Source of the DNA: Planctomycetota bacterium
Lineage (GTDB): Bacteria > Planctomycetota > UBA11346
Reading direction: 5' to 3'
Assembly (NCBI GenBank): GCA_025055595.1
Contig: JANWWU010000019.1
Span: forward strand, 1 to 36,089
DNA length: 36,089 bases
Each line of letters begins with the position of its first letter. The first letter of the stretch is position 1. Position numbers and translations under genes: made by a program. Under the pieces are notes generated by a model. That model ran no database searches. It was not told the origin of the DNA and saw nothing but the letters and a program-made list of their open reading frames with translations. This document shows, in pieces, positions 23,159 to 31,468 of the stretch.

Positions 23159-23185
23159 ATCCTGCGCGCGTCTCGCCGAAGGCCA
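23159..23185 (-). promoter_or_regulatory. Leaderless-type promoter of the thioredoxin-smpB-rsfS-ftsY unit
   Basis: On the minus strand TGGCCT (23180-23185), 15 bases, then CAGGAT (23159-23164), ending 6 bases before ATG 23152. It lies just after the PBP2 stop. Confidence 0.5.
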
Positions 23186-23188
23186 CGC

Positions 23189-26044
23189 TCAGGGCGCGAG
23201 CGCCGGACGCGGCGCCGACGATATCGGCGGCGGATGGCCCTCGCGCCCGTACTTGGCGAAGTAGCGCTCGAGGACGCGCTTGGCGACCGGCACGCAGGCC
23301 TTGCCGCCGAAGGTCCCGTTCCAGATGAAGACGGCGAAGGCGACGGTCGGGCGCTCCGCCGGCGCGTAGCCGATCAGCCAGGCATGGTCCTCGGTGCGGC
23401 CGCTGGCCCGGCTCTCCGGCGTGCCCCACTCCGCGGTCCCGGTCTTGGCCGCGACCTTGATGCCGCGCGCCGCGCCCTCGAGCTGCAGGCGCCGCGCCGT
23501 CGCGCCGGGCAAGCTGGCGGTCACGCGCTCCATGCCGCGGCGCACATCCTCGAGGAAGGCGGCGCGGATCTTGAGGTCGCTGACCACCGGTCCGCTCGCC
23601 GGCCGCACGAGGTAGGGCCGCACGATGTGCCCGCCGTTGGCGACCGCGGCCGCGATGGTGACGACATTGAGCGGGGCGGCCTGGCAGTTCTGGCCGATGC
23701 CCATGCGCCAGGTGTCGCTCGGGTACCACGAGGGCTCGCGCGGGCGGATGGCGCGGATGTTCTCCGGGGTCGGCAGGGCGAAGGGTCCGACGCGCTGGCT
23801 GTCGACATCGAGCGCGTTCGCCCAGCCGATGCCGAAGCGCCGCGCGTAGGCGGGCAGCAGGCCGTGGCCGTGGCGCTTGGCGAGGCGATCGGCCATGATC
23901 GCGAAGTAGACATTCGACGACACCTGGATCGCCTCCGCGAGGTCGTAGGTGCCGGCCGGGGCGTGATCGCGCAGCACCGGCCGGCCGCCGACCATCGCCA
24001 TGTAGCCCTGGCACCACACCTGCTCGCCCGGCGTCATCACGCCGTTCTCGAGGGCGCACAGCGCGGTGAGGATCTTGAACGAGGAGCCCGGCGGCTGCTC
24101 GGCGACCGCGGCGTGGTCGATCAAGGGCTGCGCCGGATCGGCGAGCAGCTCTTGCCAGCGCTCGTTGGCGCTCGCGAGATCGAAGGTCGGGGTGGAGGCG
24201 AGGACGAGGATGCCGCCGGTGCGGGCATCGATCAGGCAGAAGCCGGCGCGCCCGCGCCCCCACTCCCGGCCGCGGCGCATCCGCGCGAGGTCGGCCGTCG
24301 GATCGAGCTCGGCGGCGAGCTCGATGTAGCGCTCGAGGCTGTCCTCGGCCAGCGCCTGCAGCTCGAGGTCGATCTCGGTGACGAGGTCGGCGCCGGGCAG
24401 CGGCGCGCTCTCGCGCAGCAGCATCGGGCCTTCCGGGGTGCGGATGCGGACGCGGGTTCCCGCCTGGCCGCGCAGGATCTCGTCGTAGCGGCGCTCCAGC
24501 CCGCTGGCCCCGCGCGCGCCGCCGTCGGCGGCGCGCGCGAGTAGGCCGATGACATGCGGCGCGCTGCGCGGCAGCGGATAGTGGCGGCCGACGCCGCTGA
24601 TCACCTGCAGTCCGGGCAGCGGCGGATCCGTCGCATCGTAGATCCGCCGCCACGACTCGGGGACGCCGGCGGTGCGCGCCGCCAGCCGCACCGCCAGCGC
24701 GTGCGGGATGTCGGTCAGCAGCGGCTGCGGATCGCGGCGCGTGCTGCCGGCCTGCTCGCGCTCGGCACGCCGGCGCAGGACGGCGAGCTGCCGCTCGATG
24801 TCGAGCACGGCGAGGCGCAGACCTTGGGCGGCGGCCTGCGCCGCCAAGCCGTCGACCAGCCGATCGACCCGCTCGCGGTCGAGCACCAGGTGATGGCGGC
24901 GGTAGCGGCGCGCGCTGTCCAGCGGCGTCAGCCGCTCTGCGTGCTGCTCGATCAGCGCCTGCAGCAGCTGCGGATCGCGGATGCCGAGGACATCGGCGAG
25001 CCGGCGGCACAGGCGCGCGAGCAATCCCTCGCTCTGCGGCGGATCGCCCTGCAGGATGAACACGCGTTCGCGCGCCGCCGCGAGCTCCGGAAGCGGAATG
25101 TCGACGAGCCGCGCCGCGAGCGGCAGCAGCGGCGCGATCCGCTCGCCGTCGGCGCTGGCGCCGTAGTAGTAGCGATGGCCGAGCGGCGGCGGAACGAGTC
25201 CGGAGAGCTGGCGCTGGCAGGCGGCGCGCACCGCCTCGAGCGGCAGGCCGCTGAGGCGCGCCAGCGTCAGCTCGCCCTGCTCGCGGCGCTCGGCCAGCAG
25301 CACGCGCGCGCGCAGGGCCACCGAGCCGCCGTCGCTCGGCACGGTGAACGACACGGCCTCGGTGAAGGGCGTCAGCACCTCGAGCGCCGGCTCGCCGCCG
25401 GCGCCGAGCTCGCGATCGAGGGCGGCGCCGAACTCGGCCCAGGACTCCTCGGCGATCACCTCCGCGCTCTCGCCCCAGCGCAGCGCGATCTCGCGCGCCA
25501 AGGCGGCGAAGGGGTGGTCGTAGAGCGCATCGCCCTCGACCAGCCGCCGCATCGCCTCCTCATCGCCGCGGCCGGGAGCGAGGGCCGCGCGATCGAGCGC
25601 GAGCAGGCCGAGGCGCTGGCGCACGCTGGCCGGGCCGCTGCGCAGCGCGGTGCCCGGGCTGGCGAGGAAGGCGTCGGCGACGAGCTCGGTCAGCGCCGGC
25701 GACCCGTTCCAGCGCGTCCGCGCCGTCAGATCGCCGCACAGCGCATCGAAGCGCCGGCGATCGAGCGACCACAGGGCGGTGGCGCGCCGCGCCGCGCCGG
25801 TCAGCTCGAGATCGGCGAGAACCACTGCCGCGTGGTAGAGCGGCTTGGTCTCGGCCATCACCGCGCCGCTGCGGTCGAGGATGCGCCCGCGCACCGCCGG
25901 CAGCGGCTCGACGGCGAGCAAGGAGCGTTCGGCGGCCTGGGCATGGCTGGCGCCCTCGAGCACCTGCAGCTGGAAGAGGCGCGCGAGGAACAGCAGGCCG
26001 ACCGCGCCGATCGCGATCGCCAGCGCCAGGATGCGCTCGGGCAT
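23189..26044 (-). CDS. mrdA: Penicillin-binding protein 2-type transpeptidase, enlarged N-terminal part
   Basis: Class B PBP that cross-links peptidoglycan during elongation. It has 951 residues. One N-terminal membrane helix (ILALAIAIGAVGLLFLARLF) is followed by RGRILDRSGAVMAET, the usual dimerisation-domain opening. The active site is complete: S654-S-F-K657, S709-S-N711 and K867-T-G869. In E. coli PBP2 (633 residues) the serine is at 330, so the region before the transpeptidase domain is about 320 residues longer here, while the spacing from SxxK to KTG is normal. The extra sequence is Ala/Arg/Leu/Glu-rich and probably helical. It lies 3 bases after galE, implying one mRNA. No rodA is adjacent. 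Confidence 0.92.
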   Translation of the reverse strand: MPERILALAIAIGAVGLLFLARLFQLQVLEGASHAQAAERSLLAVEPLPAVRGRILDRSGAVMAETKPLYHAAVVLADLELTGAARRATALWSLDRRRFDALCGDLTARTRWNGSPALTELVADAFLASPGTALRSGPASVRQRLGLLALDRAALAPGRGDEEAMRRLVEGDALYDHPFAALAREIALRWGESAEVIAEESWAEFGAALDRELGAGGEPALEVLTPFTEAVSFTVPSDGGSVALRARVLLAERREQGELTLARLSGLPLEAVRAACQRQLSGLVPPPLGHRYYYGASADGERIAPLLPLAARLVDIPLPELAAARERVFILQGDPPQSEGLLARLCRRLADVLGIRDPQLLQALIEQHAERLTPLDSARRYRRHHLVLDRERVDRLVDGLAAQAAAQGLRLAVLDIERQLAVLRRRAEREQAGSTRRDPQPLLTDIPHALAVRLAARTAGVPESWRRIYDATDPPLPGLQVISGVGRHYPLPRSAPHVIGLLARAADGGARGASGLERRYDEILRGQAGTRVRIRTPEGPMLLRESAPLPGADLVTEIDLELQALAEDSLERYIELAAELDPTADLARMRRGREWGRGRAGFCLIDARTGGILVLASTPTFDLASANERWQELLADPAQPLIDHAAVAEQPPGSSFKILTALCALENGVMTPGEQVWCQGYMAMVGGRPVLRDHAPAGTYDLAEAIQVSSNVYFAIMADRLAKRHGHGLLPAYARRFGIGWANALDVDSQRVGPFALPTPENIRAIRPREPSWYPSDTWRMGIGQNCQAAPLNVVTIAAAVANGGHIVRPYLVRPASGPVVSDLKIRAAFLEDVRRGMERVTASLPGATARRLQLEGAARGIKVAAKTGTAEWGTPESRASGRTEDHAWLIGYAPAERPTVAFAVFIWNGTFGGKACVPVAKRVLERYFAKYGREGHPPPISSAPRPALAP

Positions 26045-26047
26045 GCC

Positions 26048-27076
26048 TCAGGCGGACGCGCTGCGATAGCCGTCGGGATTGCGCGACTGCCAGTGCCAGC
26101 CATCGCGGCACATGTCGTCGAGCGTCAGCGTCGCGCGCCAGCCGAGGAACTCGGCCGCGAAGCTCGGATCGGCCCAGCAGGCGGCGATGTCGCCGGGGCG
26201 CCGGCCGACGATGCGGTAGGGGATCGCGCGGCCGACGGCGCGCGACAGCGCCTGCACGACCTCGAGCACCGAGTGGCCGCGACCGGTGCCGAGGTTGATC
26301 GCGAGGAAGCCGCGGACCTCCGGCAGCTTGGCGAGGGCCGCCAGGTGCCCGCGCGCGAGGTCGACGACGTGGATGTAGTCCCGCACCCCCGTGCCGTCGG
26401 GCGTCGGCCAGTCGTTGCCGAAGACCTGCAGACAGGGCAGGCGGCCGACCGCGACCTGCAGCGCATAGGGCATCAGGTTGTTGGGGATGCCCTGGGGATC
26501 CTCGCCGATCAGCCCCGAGGGGTGGGCGCCGACGGGATTGAAGTAGCGCAGCGCGATCAGGCTCCAGCCGTCCTCGGCGCGCGCCAGGTCCTCGAGCATG
26601 TACTCGATGATCAGCTTGGTGCGGCCGTAGGGGTTGGTCGCGCGGCGCGGCGCGTCCTCGCGGATCGGCACCCGCTCGGGGTCGCCGTAGACCGTCGCCG
26701 AAGAGCTGAACACCAGCTGGCGGCAGCCGTGGCGGCGCATCGCCGCCAGCAGGTTGAGGGTGCCGATCAGGTTGTTCTCGTAGTAGCGCAGCGGGATCTG
26801 CACCGACTCGCCGACCGCCTTGAGGCCAGCGAAGTGGATCACCGCCTGCGGCCGCTCGGCGGCGAACACCCGCTCGAGGGCCGCGGCGTCGCAGAGGTCG
26901 ACGCGATGGAAGCTGAGCGCGGCCGCGGGCCCGACGATCGCGCGCACCCGCTCGAGGGCCAGCGGCGAGCTGTTGACGAGGTTGTCGACGACCGCCAGGC
27001 GATAGCCGGCCTGCAGCAATTCGACGCAGCAGTGCGAGCCGATGTAGCCGGCACCGCCGGTGACGAGGATGGTCAT
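26048..27076 (-). CDS. galE: UDP-glucose 4-epimerase
   Basis: Interconverts UDP-glucose and UDP-galactose, supplying precursors for envelope polysaccharides. It has 342 residues from ATG 27076. The NAD-binding start TILVTGGAGYIGSHCCVELL, the catalytic SSSATVYGD with Y-x-x-x-K (NPYGRTK), NPVGAHPSGLIGEDP and IPNNLMPY are all GalE-specific. YIHVVDLARGHLAAL and the C-terminal RRPGDIAACWAD are also present. It is first of a pair with PBP2, 38 bases downstream of the kinase gene stop. Confidence 0.97.
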   Translation of the reverse strand: MTILVTGGAGYIGSHCCVELLQAGYRLAVVDNLVNSSPLALERVRAIVGPAAALSFHRVDLCDAAALERVFAAERPQAVIHFAGLKAVGESVQIPLRYYENNLIGTLNLLAAMRRHGCRQLVFSSSATVYGDPERVPIREDAPRRATNPYGRTKLIIEYMLEDLARAEDGWSLIALRYFNPVGAHPSGLIGEDPQGIPNNLMPYALQVAVGRLPCLQVFGNDWPTPDGTGVRDYIHVVDLARGHLAALAKLPEVRGFLAINLGTGRGHSVLEVVQALSRAVGRAIPYRIVGRRPGDIAACWADPSFAAEFLGWRATLTLDDMCRDGWHWQSRNPDGYRSASA

Positions 27077-27084
27077 GAGCTGCG

Positions 27085-27111
27085 AGCCTATGCGGCGCGG
27101 CGCGGGCGCCA
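27085..27111 (-). promoter_or_regulatory. Promoter of galE and PBP2
   Basis: On the minus strand TGGCGC (27106-27111), 15 bases, then TAGGCT (27085-27090), 8 bases before ATG 27076. Confidence 0.5.
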
Positions 27112-27114
27112 TCC

Positions 27115-29067
27115 TCAGCGCGGCGGCCAGTGCGGCTGCGTGCCGCCCGGGACGACGAAGCGGAAGCCGAGCCAGGGCCGGCCCAGCGCCGGGTCCTGGG
27201 CGGCGCGGGCGGCGCTGCGCGCCGCGGCCAGCGGATGCAGCCAGCTGCCGCCGCGGATCGCCTGCAGCGCTCCCCGCTGCTCCAGCGGATCCTGGCGGGC
27301 GCTGCCGTCGTAGGGCGTCTCGCCGTCCCAGCGGTCGGCGCACCACTCCGCGACGTTGCCGTGCATGTGCGCCAGGCCCCAGGCATTGAGCGCGCCGCTG
27401 CGCACCGGCTGGGCGCGCAGCGCAGGGTGGTCGGGATCGAGCAGCCAGGCGTTCTCGGCGGCGAACAGCCCGCCGCGCTCCCAGGCGGCGAGGATCGCCG
27501 GCACCCGGCAGACGACGGGCGGGGCCTCGATCGCGAAGGGCCCGCTGCTGCCGGCGCGGCAGGCGTACTCCCACTCCGCTTCGCTCGGCAGGCGCGCGCC
27601 GAGGCCTGGATGCAGCTGATTGAAGCGCTGCAGCCAGGCCAGGCACTGCTCGTAGCTGAGATCGCCGACCGGCAGCGCGGGGTCGACATCGAGGCCGCGC
27701 GGCAGCAGGGCCTCGAACTGGGCGTAGCTGACCTCGTGGGCGAGGATCCAGAAGCCGCGCGTCAGGCGCACGCGGTGCGGGGTCTCGGTCGCGGAGCGCC
27801 CCGGCTCGTCGGGCGGACTGCCCATGACGAACTCGCCGGGCGGGCACCAGCGCAGCTCGCAGACCGTCTCGGCCAGCGGCAGGCGGACGAAGGGGCCGTA
27901 GGCATCCTGCTGCACCGCGATCGGCGGCGCCGCGCTCGCCGCCGGGGCGGGGGCGGCGGGGGCGACGACGGGCGGCGGCTCGACGGCGCGCTCGACCCAC
28001 CACGCCAGGCCCGTCAGCAGCGCCAGCAGCAGCGCCGCCGGCACCCCGAGGCGTAAGAGCGCGGCCCAGGGGAGGCCGTCGTCAGCCGGCACCGAACGCG
28101 GCGCCGGCAGCGCGGCCGACGCTAGCGGGCGATCCGAGCGCGGCGGCGCCGCGCCGGAGCCGTGCAACGGCGCGAGGCCCTGCGCGACGCGCTCGAGGTC
28201 GGCGAGGAAGGCGCGCAGGTCGGGATGGCGCGCCGCACGCTCCTTGGCCATCGCGGCGGCGATCAGCGCGCTCATCGCCGCGCTGACCTGCGGATTGTAG
28301 CGCCGGACATCGGGCGTCGGCTCGCTGAGCACGGCGTGGGCGACCACATAGGGCGTGTCGCCGGCGAAGGGCGGGCGCCCCGCCAGCAGCGTGAACAGGG
28401 TGGCGCCGAGGCCGTAGACATCGACGCGCGCGTCGAGGTCCGTCTGGCCGCGCACCTGCTCGGGCGCCATGTAGGCCGGGGTGCCGACGGCGCAGCCGCT
28501 CAGCGTCATGCGGTCCGCGCCGCTGACGCAGCGCGCCATCCCGAGATCGCCGACCTTGGGCAGGGGCGGGCCCTGCGGGACGAGGACGAGGAACACATTC
28601 TCCGGCTTGACATCGCGATGGATCAGCCCGCGCTCGTGGAGCGCGAGCAGGCCGGCGGCGCAGCCCTGCACGAGGACGCAGGCCTCGCGCTCGAGCAGCC
28701 GACCGCGGCGCCGCACGTAGCTCGCGAGGTCGCCGCCGGGGATGTACTCCATCGCCAGCCACAGCCAGCGCTCCTCCTCGCCGTGCTCGTAGAGCTCGAC
28801 GAGGTGCGGATGGCGCAGCTGCGCCATGATCTGCGACTCGCGGCGGAAGCGCGCCACCCAGTCGCCGTCGGGCGCGGCGGCGCGCGGCACGAGCTTCAGC
28901 GCCGCCCGCCGCCCGCCGCGCTGCGCGAGGTAGACGCTGCCGATGCCGCCGCGGCCGAGCAGGCGCACGATGCTCCAGCCGCCGATGGCCGGCGGCGGGT
29001 TGGCGCTCGGCGGTCCCGGCAGCGCCGCCCCCTCGGGGTCGGGCACCGTGGTCTGCGACTTGGCCAC
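27115..29067 (-). CDS. Ser/Thr protein kinase fused to a formylglycine-generating-enzyme-like domain
   Basis: This has 650 residues from GTG 29067. Residues 30-295 are a Hanks-type kinase: glycine loop GRGGIGSV (38-45), Lys58, HRDVKPEN (150-157), DLG (174-176) instead of DFG, and GTPAYMAPEQ (195-204). A linker and one membrane helix (VPAALLLALLTGLAWWV, about 330-355) lead to an FGE-sulfatase/SUMF1 domain with GEFVMGSP, HEVSYAQFEALL, LPSEAEWEYACRAG, NVAEWCADRW, IRGGSWLHP and LGFRFV. The two catalytic cysteines of true formylglycine-generating enzymes are absent from the ARSAARAAQDPALG stretch, so this half is probably a ligand-binding sensor. With a single helix the two halves would lie on opposite membrane faces, a transmembrane signalling layout. 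Targets are unknown. Confidence 0.92.
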   Translation of the reverse strand: MAKSQTTVPDPEGAALPGPPSANPPPAIGGWSIVRLLGRGGIGSVYLAQRGGRRAALKLVPRAAAPDGDWVARFRRESQIMAQLRHPHLVELYEHGEEERWLWLAMEYIPGGDLASYVRRRGRLLEREACVLVQGCAAGLLALHERGLIHRDVKPENVFLVLVPQGPPLPKVGDLGMARCVSGADRMTLSGCAVGTPAYMAPEQVRGQTDLDARVDVYGLGATLFTLLAGRPPFAGDTPYVVAHAVLSEPTPDVRRYNPQVSAAMSALIAAAMAKERAARHPDLRAFLADLERVAQGLAPLHGSGAAPPRSDRPLASAALPAPRSVPADDGLPWAALLRLGVPAALLLALLTGLAWWVERAVEPPPVVAPAAPAPAASAAPPIAVQQDAYGPFVRLPLAETVCELRWCPPGEFVMGSPPDEPGRSATETPHRVRLTRGFWILAHEVSYAQFEALLPRGLDVDPALPVGDLSYEQCLAWLQRFNQLHPGLGARLPSEAEWEYACRAGSSGPFAIEAPPVVCRVPAILAAWERGGLFAAENAWLLDPDHPALRAQPVRSGALNAWGLAHMHGNVAEWCADRWDGETPYDGSARQDPLEQRGALQAIRGGSWLHPLAAARSAARAAQDPALGRPWLGFRFVVPGGTQPHWPPR

Positions 29068-29073
29068 GCCGCC

Positions 29074-29079
29074 ATCCTA
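29074..29079 (-). promoter_or_regulatory. Possible leaderless -10 box of the kinase gene
   Basis: TAGGAT on the minus strand ends 6 bases before GTG 29067. Its TAG is also the stop codon of the upstream methyltransferase gene. No TTG-type box lies 15 bases further up, so the kinase may simply share the upstream mRNA. Confidence 0.3.
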
Positions 29080-29787
29080 CGGCGGGGCGGGCTCGCGCAC
29101 GCCGTCCGCCACCGCCGCCACGGCGTGGCTGATGCCGCCGGCGAAGGCCCGCCAGCGTCGCGTGCGAAAGCCGCAGGACGCGAGCAGGGCATCGGCCTCG
29201 GCGACGCTGAGGAAGCCGTCGACCGAGCAGGCGAGGTAACGATAGGCCGCGGCGTCGCCGGCCACCCAGCCGCCGACGAGCGGGAAGAGGCGCCGCGCCA
29301 CCCCGCGGTAGAACAGCCGCGGCCAGGGGCGCTGCGGGCGGAAGAACTCGAGGATCAGCAGGTGGCCGCCAGGGCGCAGGACGCGCCGCAGCTCGGCGAG
29401 CGCGGCGCGCGGATCGCAGAAGTTGCGCCAGCCGTAGGCGAGCATCGCGGCATCGAAGCCGCGGTCGGGAAAGGGCAGGCGCAAGGCATCGCCGACCAGC
29501 GGGCGGAAGGGCAGCCCCCGCCAGCGCCGGCGTCCGGCCTGCAGCATCGGCAGGCAGGCATCGCAGCCGACGATCGCCGCGGCGCGGCGCAGGGCGAGGG
29601 CGGCCAATCCGAGATCGCCGGTGCCGCAGGCGAGGTCGAGGGCCAGGCCGCCGCCGGGCGGCAGCATCGCGACCGCCCGGCGGCGCCAGCGGACATCGCA
29701 GCGCGCCGACAGCAGCCGGTTGAGCAGGTCGTAGCGGGGCGCGATGCGCGCGAACATCGCGCGCACCGCGCGCGGGTCGGCGCTCAT
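29077..29787 (-). CDS. UbiE/MenG-type quinone methyltransferase
   Basis: S-adenosylmethionine-dependent C-methyltransferase of the ubiquinone/menaquinone pathway. It has 236 residues from ATG 29787. The start VRAMFARIAPRYDLLNRLLS is the UbiE signature; the SAM motif ALDLACGTGDLGLAAL, GDALRLPFPD, AYGWRNFCD and ELRRVLRPGGHLLILEF follow. Without other quinone genes nearby, ubiquinone and menaquinone substrates cannot be separated; menaquinone is the usual case in this type of bacterium. The start overlaps the upstream pterin-enzyme stop as ATGA. The usual FGxRN motif is YGWRN. Confidence 0.9.
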   Translation of the reverse strand: MSADPRAVRAMFARIAPRYDLLNRLLSARCDVRWRRRAVAMLPPGGGLALDLACGTGDLGLAALALRRAAAIVGCDACLPMLQAGRRRWRGLPFRPLVGDALRLPFPDRGFDAAMLAYGWRNFCDPRAALAELRRVLRPGGHLLILEFFRPQRPWPRLFYRGVARRLFPLVGGWVAGDAAAYRYLACSVDGFLSVAEADALLASCGFRTRRWRAFAGGISHAVAAVADGVREPAPP

Positions 29788-30278
29788 CGCTCGTCGCTCT
29801 CGTAGATCCCGTCCTGGCCGTCGGTCTCGGCGATGCGCACGCGCAGGCGCTGCACGCGCAGCGCGCCGAAGCGTGCGCGCAGGCGGGCAAGCAGGGTGCG
29901 GCCGAACCAGGCGGCGAGCAGCTCGGCCGAGGTATTGGCGATCGGCAGGACGAGGATCTCGTCGCTCGGCGCGAGGTAGCGCGCCGAGCCGTAGTGCACT
30001 TCGGTGTGCCCGTCGTCGCGCGGCACGACGCGCAGCGCGGGATGCAGGCCGGGCAGCAGCCAGTGCTCGTCGAGTTCGTCGCACAGCTGCTTGACCACCG
30101 GCTTGACCTCGATGAAGTCGATGACTAGGCCGTGCTCGTCGAGCTCGCCGGCGATCTCGCAGCGCACGCGGTAGTTGTGACCGTGCAGGCGCTCCTTGCG
30201 CCCATCGGGGAAAATCAGGAAGTGGGCGCAGGAGAACTTCAGGTACTCCTTCTCGAGCGCGATCGACCAGCGCGGCAT
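29784..30278 (-). CDS. 6-pyruvoyltetrahydropterin synthase family, PTPS-III-like
   Basis: This has 164 residues from ATG 30278. The zinc histidines are seen in FSCAHFL (His19) and LHGHNY (His32, His34). The residue at the catalytic cysteine position of QueD and PTPS is lysine; the motif reads K28-E29-R-L-H-G-H. A glutamate in xExxHGH is the reported hallmark of PTPS-III proteins, which turn dihydroneopterin triphosphate into 6-hydroxymethyl-dihydropterin and so bypass FolB in folate synthesis. C-terminal TSAELLAAWF and VRIAETDGQDGIYE are family-typical; an insert of about 30 residues near 75-105 makes it longer than QueD. FolE2 at 9778 would make its substrate. The alternative is an inactive or divergent QueD. 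Confidence 0.82.
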   Translation of the reverse strand: MPRWSIALEKEYLKFSCAHFLIFPDGRKERLHGHNYRVRCEIAGELDEHGLVIDFIEVKPVVKQLCDELDEHWLLPGLHPALRVVPRDDGHTEVHYGSARYLAPSDEILVLPIANTSAELLAAWFGRTLLARLRARFGALRVQRLRVRIAETDGQDGIYESDER

Positions 30279-30284
30279 GCGATG

Positions 30285-30311
30285 AGCCTGCGGCGCTGCG
30301 CGCCGGCGCAA
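30285..30311 (-). promoter_or_regulatory. Leaderless-type promoter of the PTPS-like and methyltransferase genes
   Basis: On the minus strand TTGCGC (30306-30311), 15 bases, then CAGGCT (30285-30290), ending 6 bases before ATG 30278. Confidence 0.6.
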
Positions 30312-30365
30312 CCGCGTCCCGCGGCGCGCTCGGCAGCGCTCTCGGCGCGGGGGCGATCGGGTCGA

Positions 30366-30393
30366 TTGACAGGGCGGCTGCCGTGCATGGAAT
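30366..30393 (+). promoter_or_regulatory. Promoter of the GntR regulator gene, with possible operator
   Basis: A perfect TTGACA (30366-30371), 16 bases, then TGGAAT (30388-30393). The 24-base leader ends in GGGACGGAG before ATG 30418. Immediately after the -10 lies the palindrome CGTCGACG (30394-30401), well placed for autorepression, though short. Confidence 0.6.
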
Positions 30394-30417
30394 CGTCGAC
30401 GCATCAAGGGACGGAGC

Positions 30418-31458
30418 ATGAGCGAGCAGGAGGCCAATCGCGATCGCGAGAAAGCGAGCCAAGAAGAGATCTACCGCATCCTGCGCCAGGACATCGAGGA
30501 CGGCACCTATCCGGCATCGAGCCGGCTGCCCTCGGTGCGCACGCTCGCCAAGCGCTTCAACGCCTCCCCGAACACGATCAGCAAGGTCGTCTCGCGGCTG
30601 ATGGAGAGCGGGCTGTGCACGGCGCGCCGCGGCGTCGGCCTCTTCGTCCGCTCGCTGCCCAACCGCAAGATCACCGTGGTGACGACGAGCAGCAGCGACA
30701 AGCCGGCCGACGACCTCTACGGCTTCATCGAGAGCCGCGTCGCCGAGCGCTGCAAGATCGAGGGCATCGAGATCGAGCGCTACCACGCGCTGCCGCAGGA
30801 TCCCCCCTACGGGCCCGACATCGACCGCATCCAGAAGCCGGGCCGCATCATCGTCTGTTTCGGCGTCAGCCACGAGCCCTACCTCAAGCAGCTCGCCGAC
30901 CTGCGGCGGCCGATGCTGGTCATCGGCTGCGCGCCGAACCGCGCCTCGACGAGCTCGGTCGTCGTCAACAGCTTCCGCGCCGGCTACCTCGCCGGCCGCC
31001 ACCTGATCAAGCGCGGCTGCCGCCGCATCGCCTACATCGGCCGGCGCCGCGAGGTGCGCGGCGTCAGCCTGCCCGAGGCCGAGAGCCTCAAGGAGCTTGC
31101 CGGCCTGCAGTGCGCCTGCATGGAGGACGGGCTACCGATCGCCCACGACCTGATCTTCGCCGATGTCGCGCAGGCGATCAATCGCCCGCCGCCCGAGCCG
31201 GTCGACGGCATCGTCATGCCGGACGGCGATCCGGTGACCGGCATCCAGGTCGTCAAGGCGCTCGGCCAGCGCGCCGAACGGGTGATCATCGGCGACGACC
31301 GCATCCTCGAGCGGCAGCGGCGGCCGGCCGCCGTCGTCGTCAAGCGCGACGACATGGTCGACATCGCGCTCGGCGAGATGCATCGGCTGCTCGACGAGGC
31401 GGCCAAGGGCTTCCGCGCCCTGGTCGTCGACTGCGAGCTGCACGAAGCGGTGATGTAG
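30418..31458 (+). CDS. GntR-family transcription regulator with periplasmic-binding-protein-like C-terminus
   Basis: This has 346 residues. Residues 15-80 are a winged helix-turn-helix of the GntR type (EIYRILRQDIEDGTYPAS, LPSVRTLAKRFNASPNTISK, TARRGVGLFVRS). The remainder resembles the LacI/GalR sugar-binding fold, not the FadR or HutC effector domains: a VVNSFRAGYLAGRHLIKRGC segment, IAYIGRRRE, DGIVMPDGDPVTGIQVVKAL and VVKRDDMVDIALGEM. Effectors of such proteins are usually sugars. It has a near-consensus promoter, a Shine-Dalgarno, and is followed after 10 bases by an epimerase gene that it may control. The ligand is not predictable. Confidence 0.88.
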   Translation: MSEQEANRDREKASQEEIYRILRQDIEDGTYPASSRLPSVRTLAKRFNASPNTISKVVSRLMESGLCTARRGVGLFVRSLPNRKITVVTTSSSDKPADDLYGFIESRVAERCKIEGIEIERYHALPQDPPYGPDIDRIQKPGRIIVCFGVSHEPYLKQLADLRRPMLVIGCAPNRASTSSVVVNSFRAGYLAGRHLIKRGCRRIAYIGRRREVRGVSLPEAESLKELAGLQCACMEDGLPIAHDLIFADVAQAINRPPPEPVDGIVMPDGDPVTGIQVVKALGQRAERVIIGDDRILERQRRPAAVVVKRDDMVDIALGEMHRLLDEAAKGFRALVVDCELHEAVM

Positions 31459-31468
31459 CGGCGGCCGC

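Noticed and set aside
24554-27313. 919-codon plus-strand frame opposite PBP2 and galE
   Set aside because: No recognisable domain; Arg/Gln/His-rich reading typical of antisense GC-rich frames.
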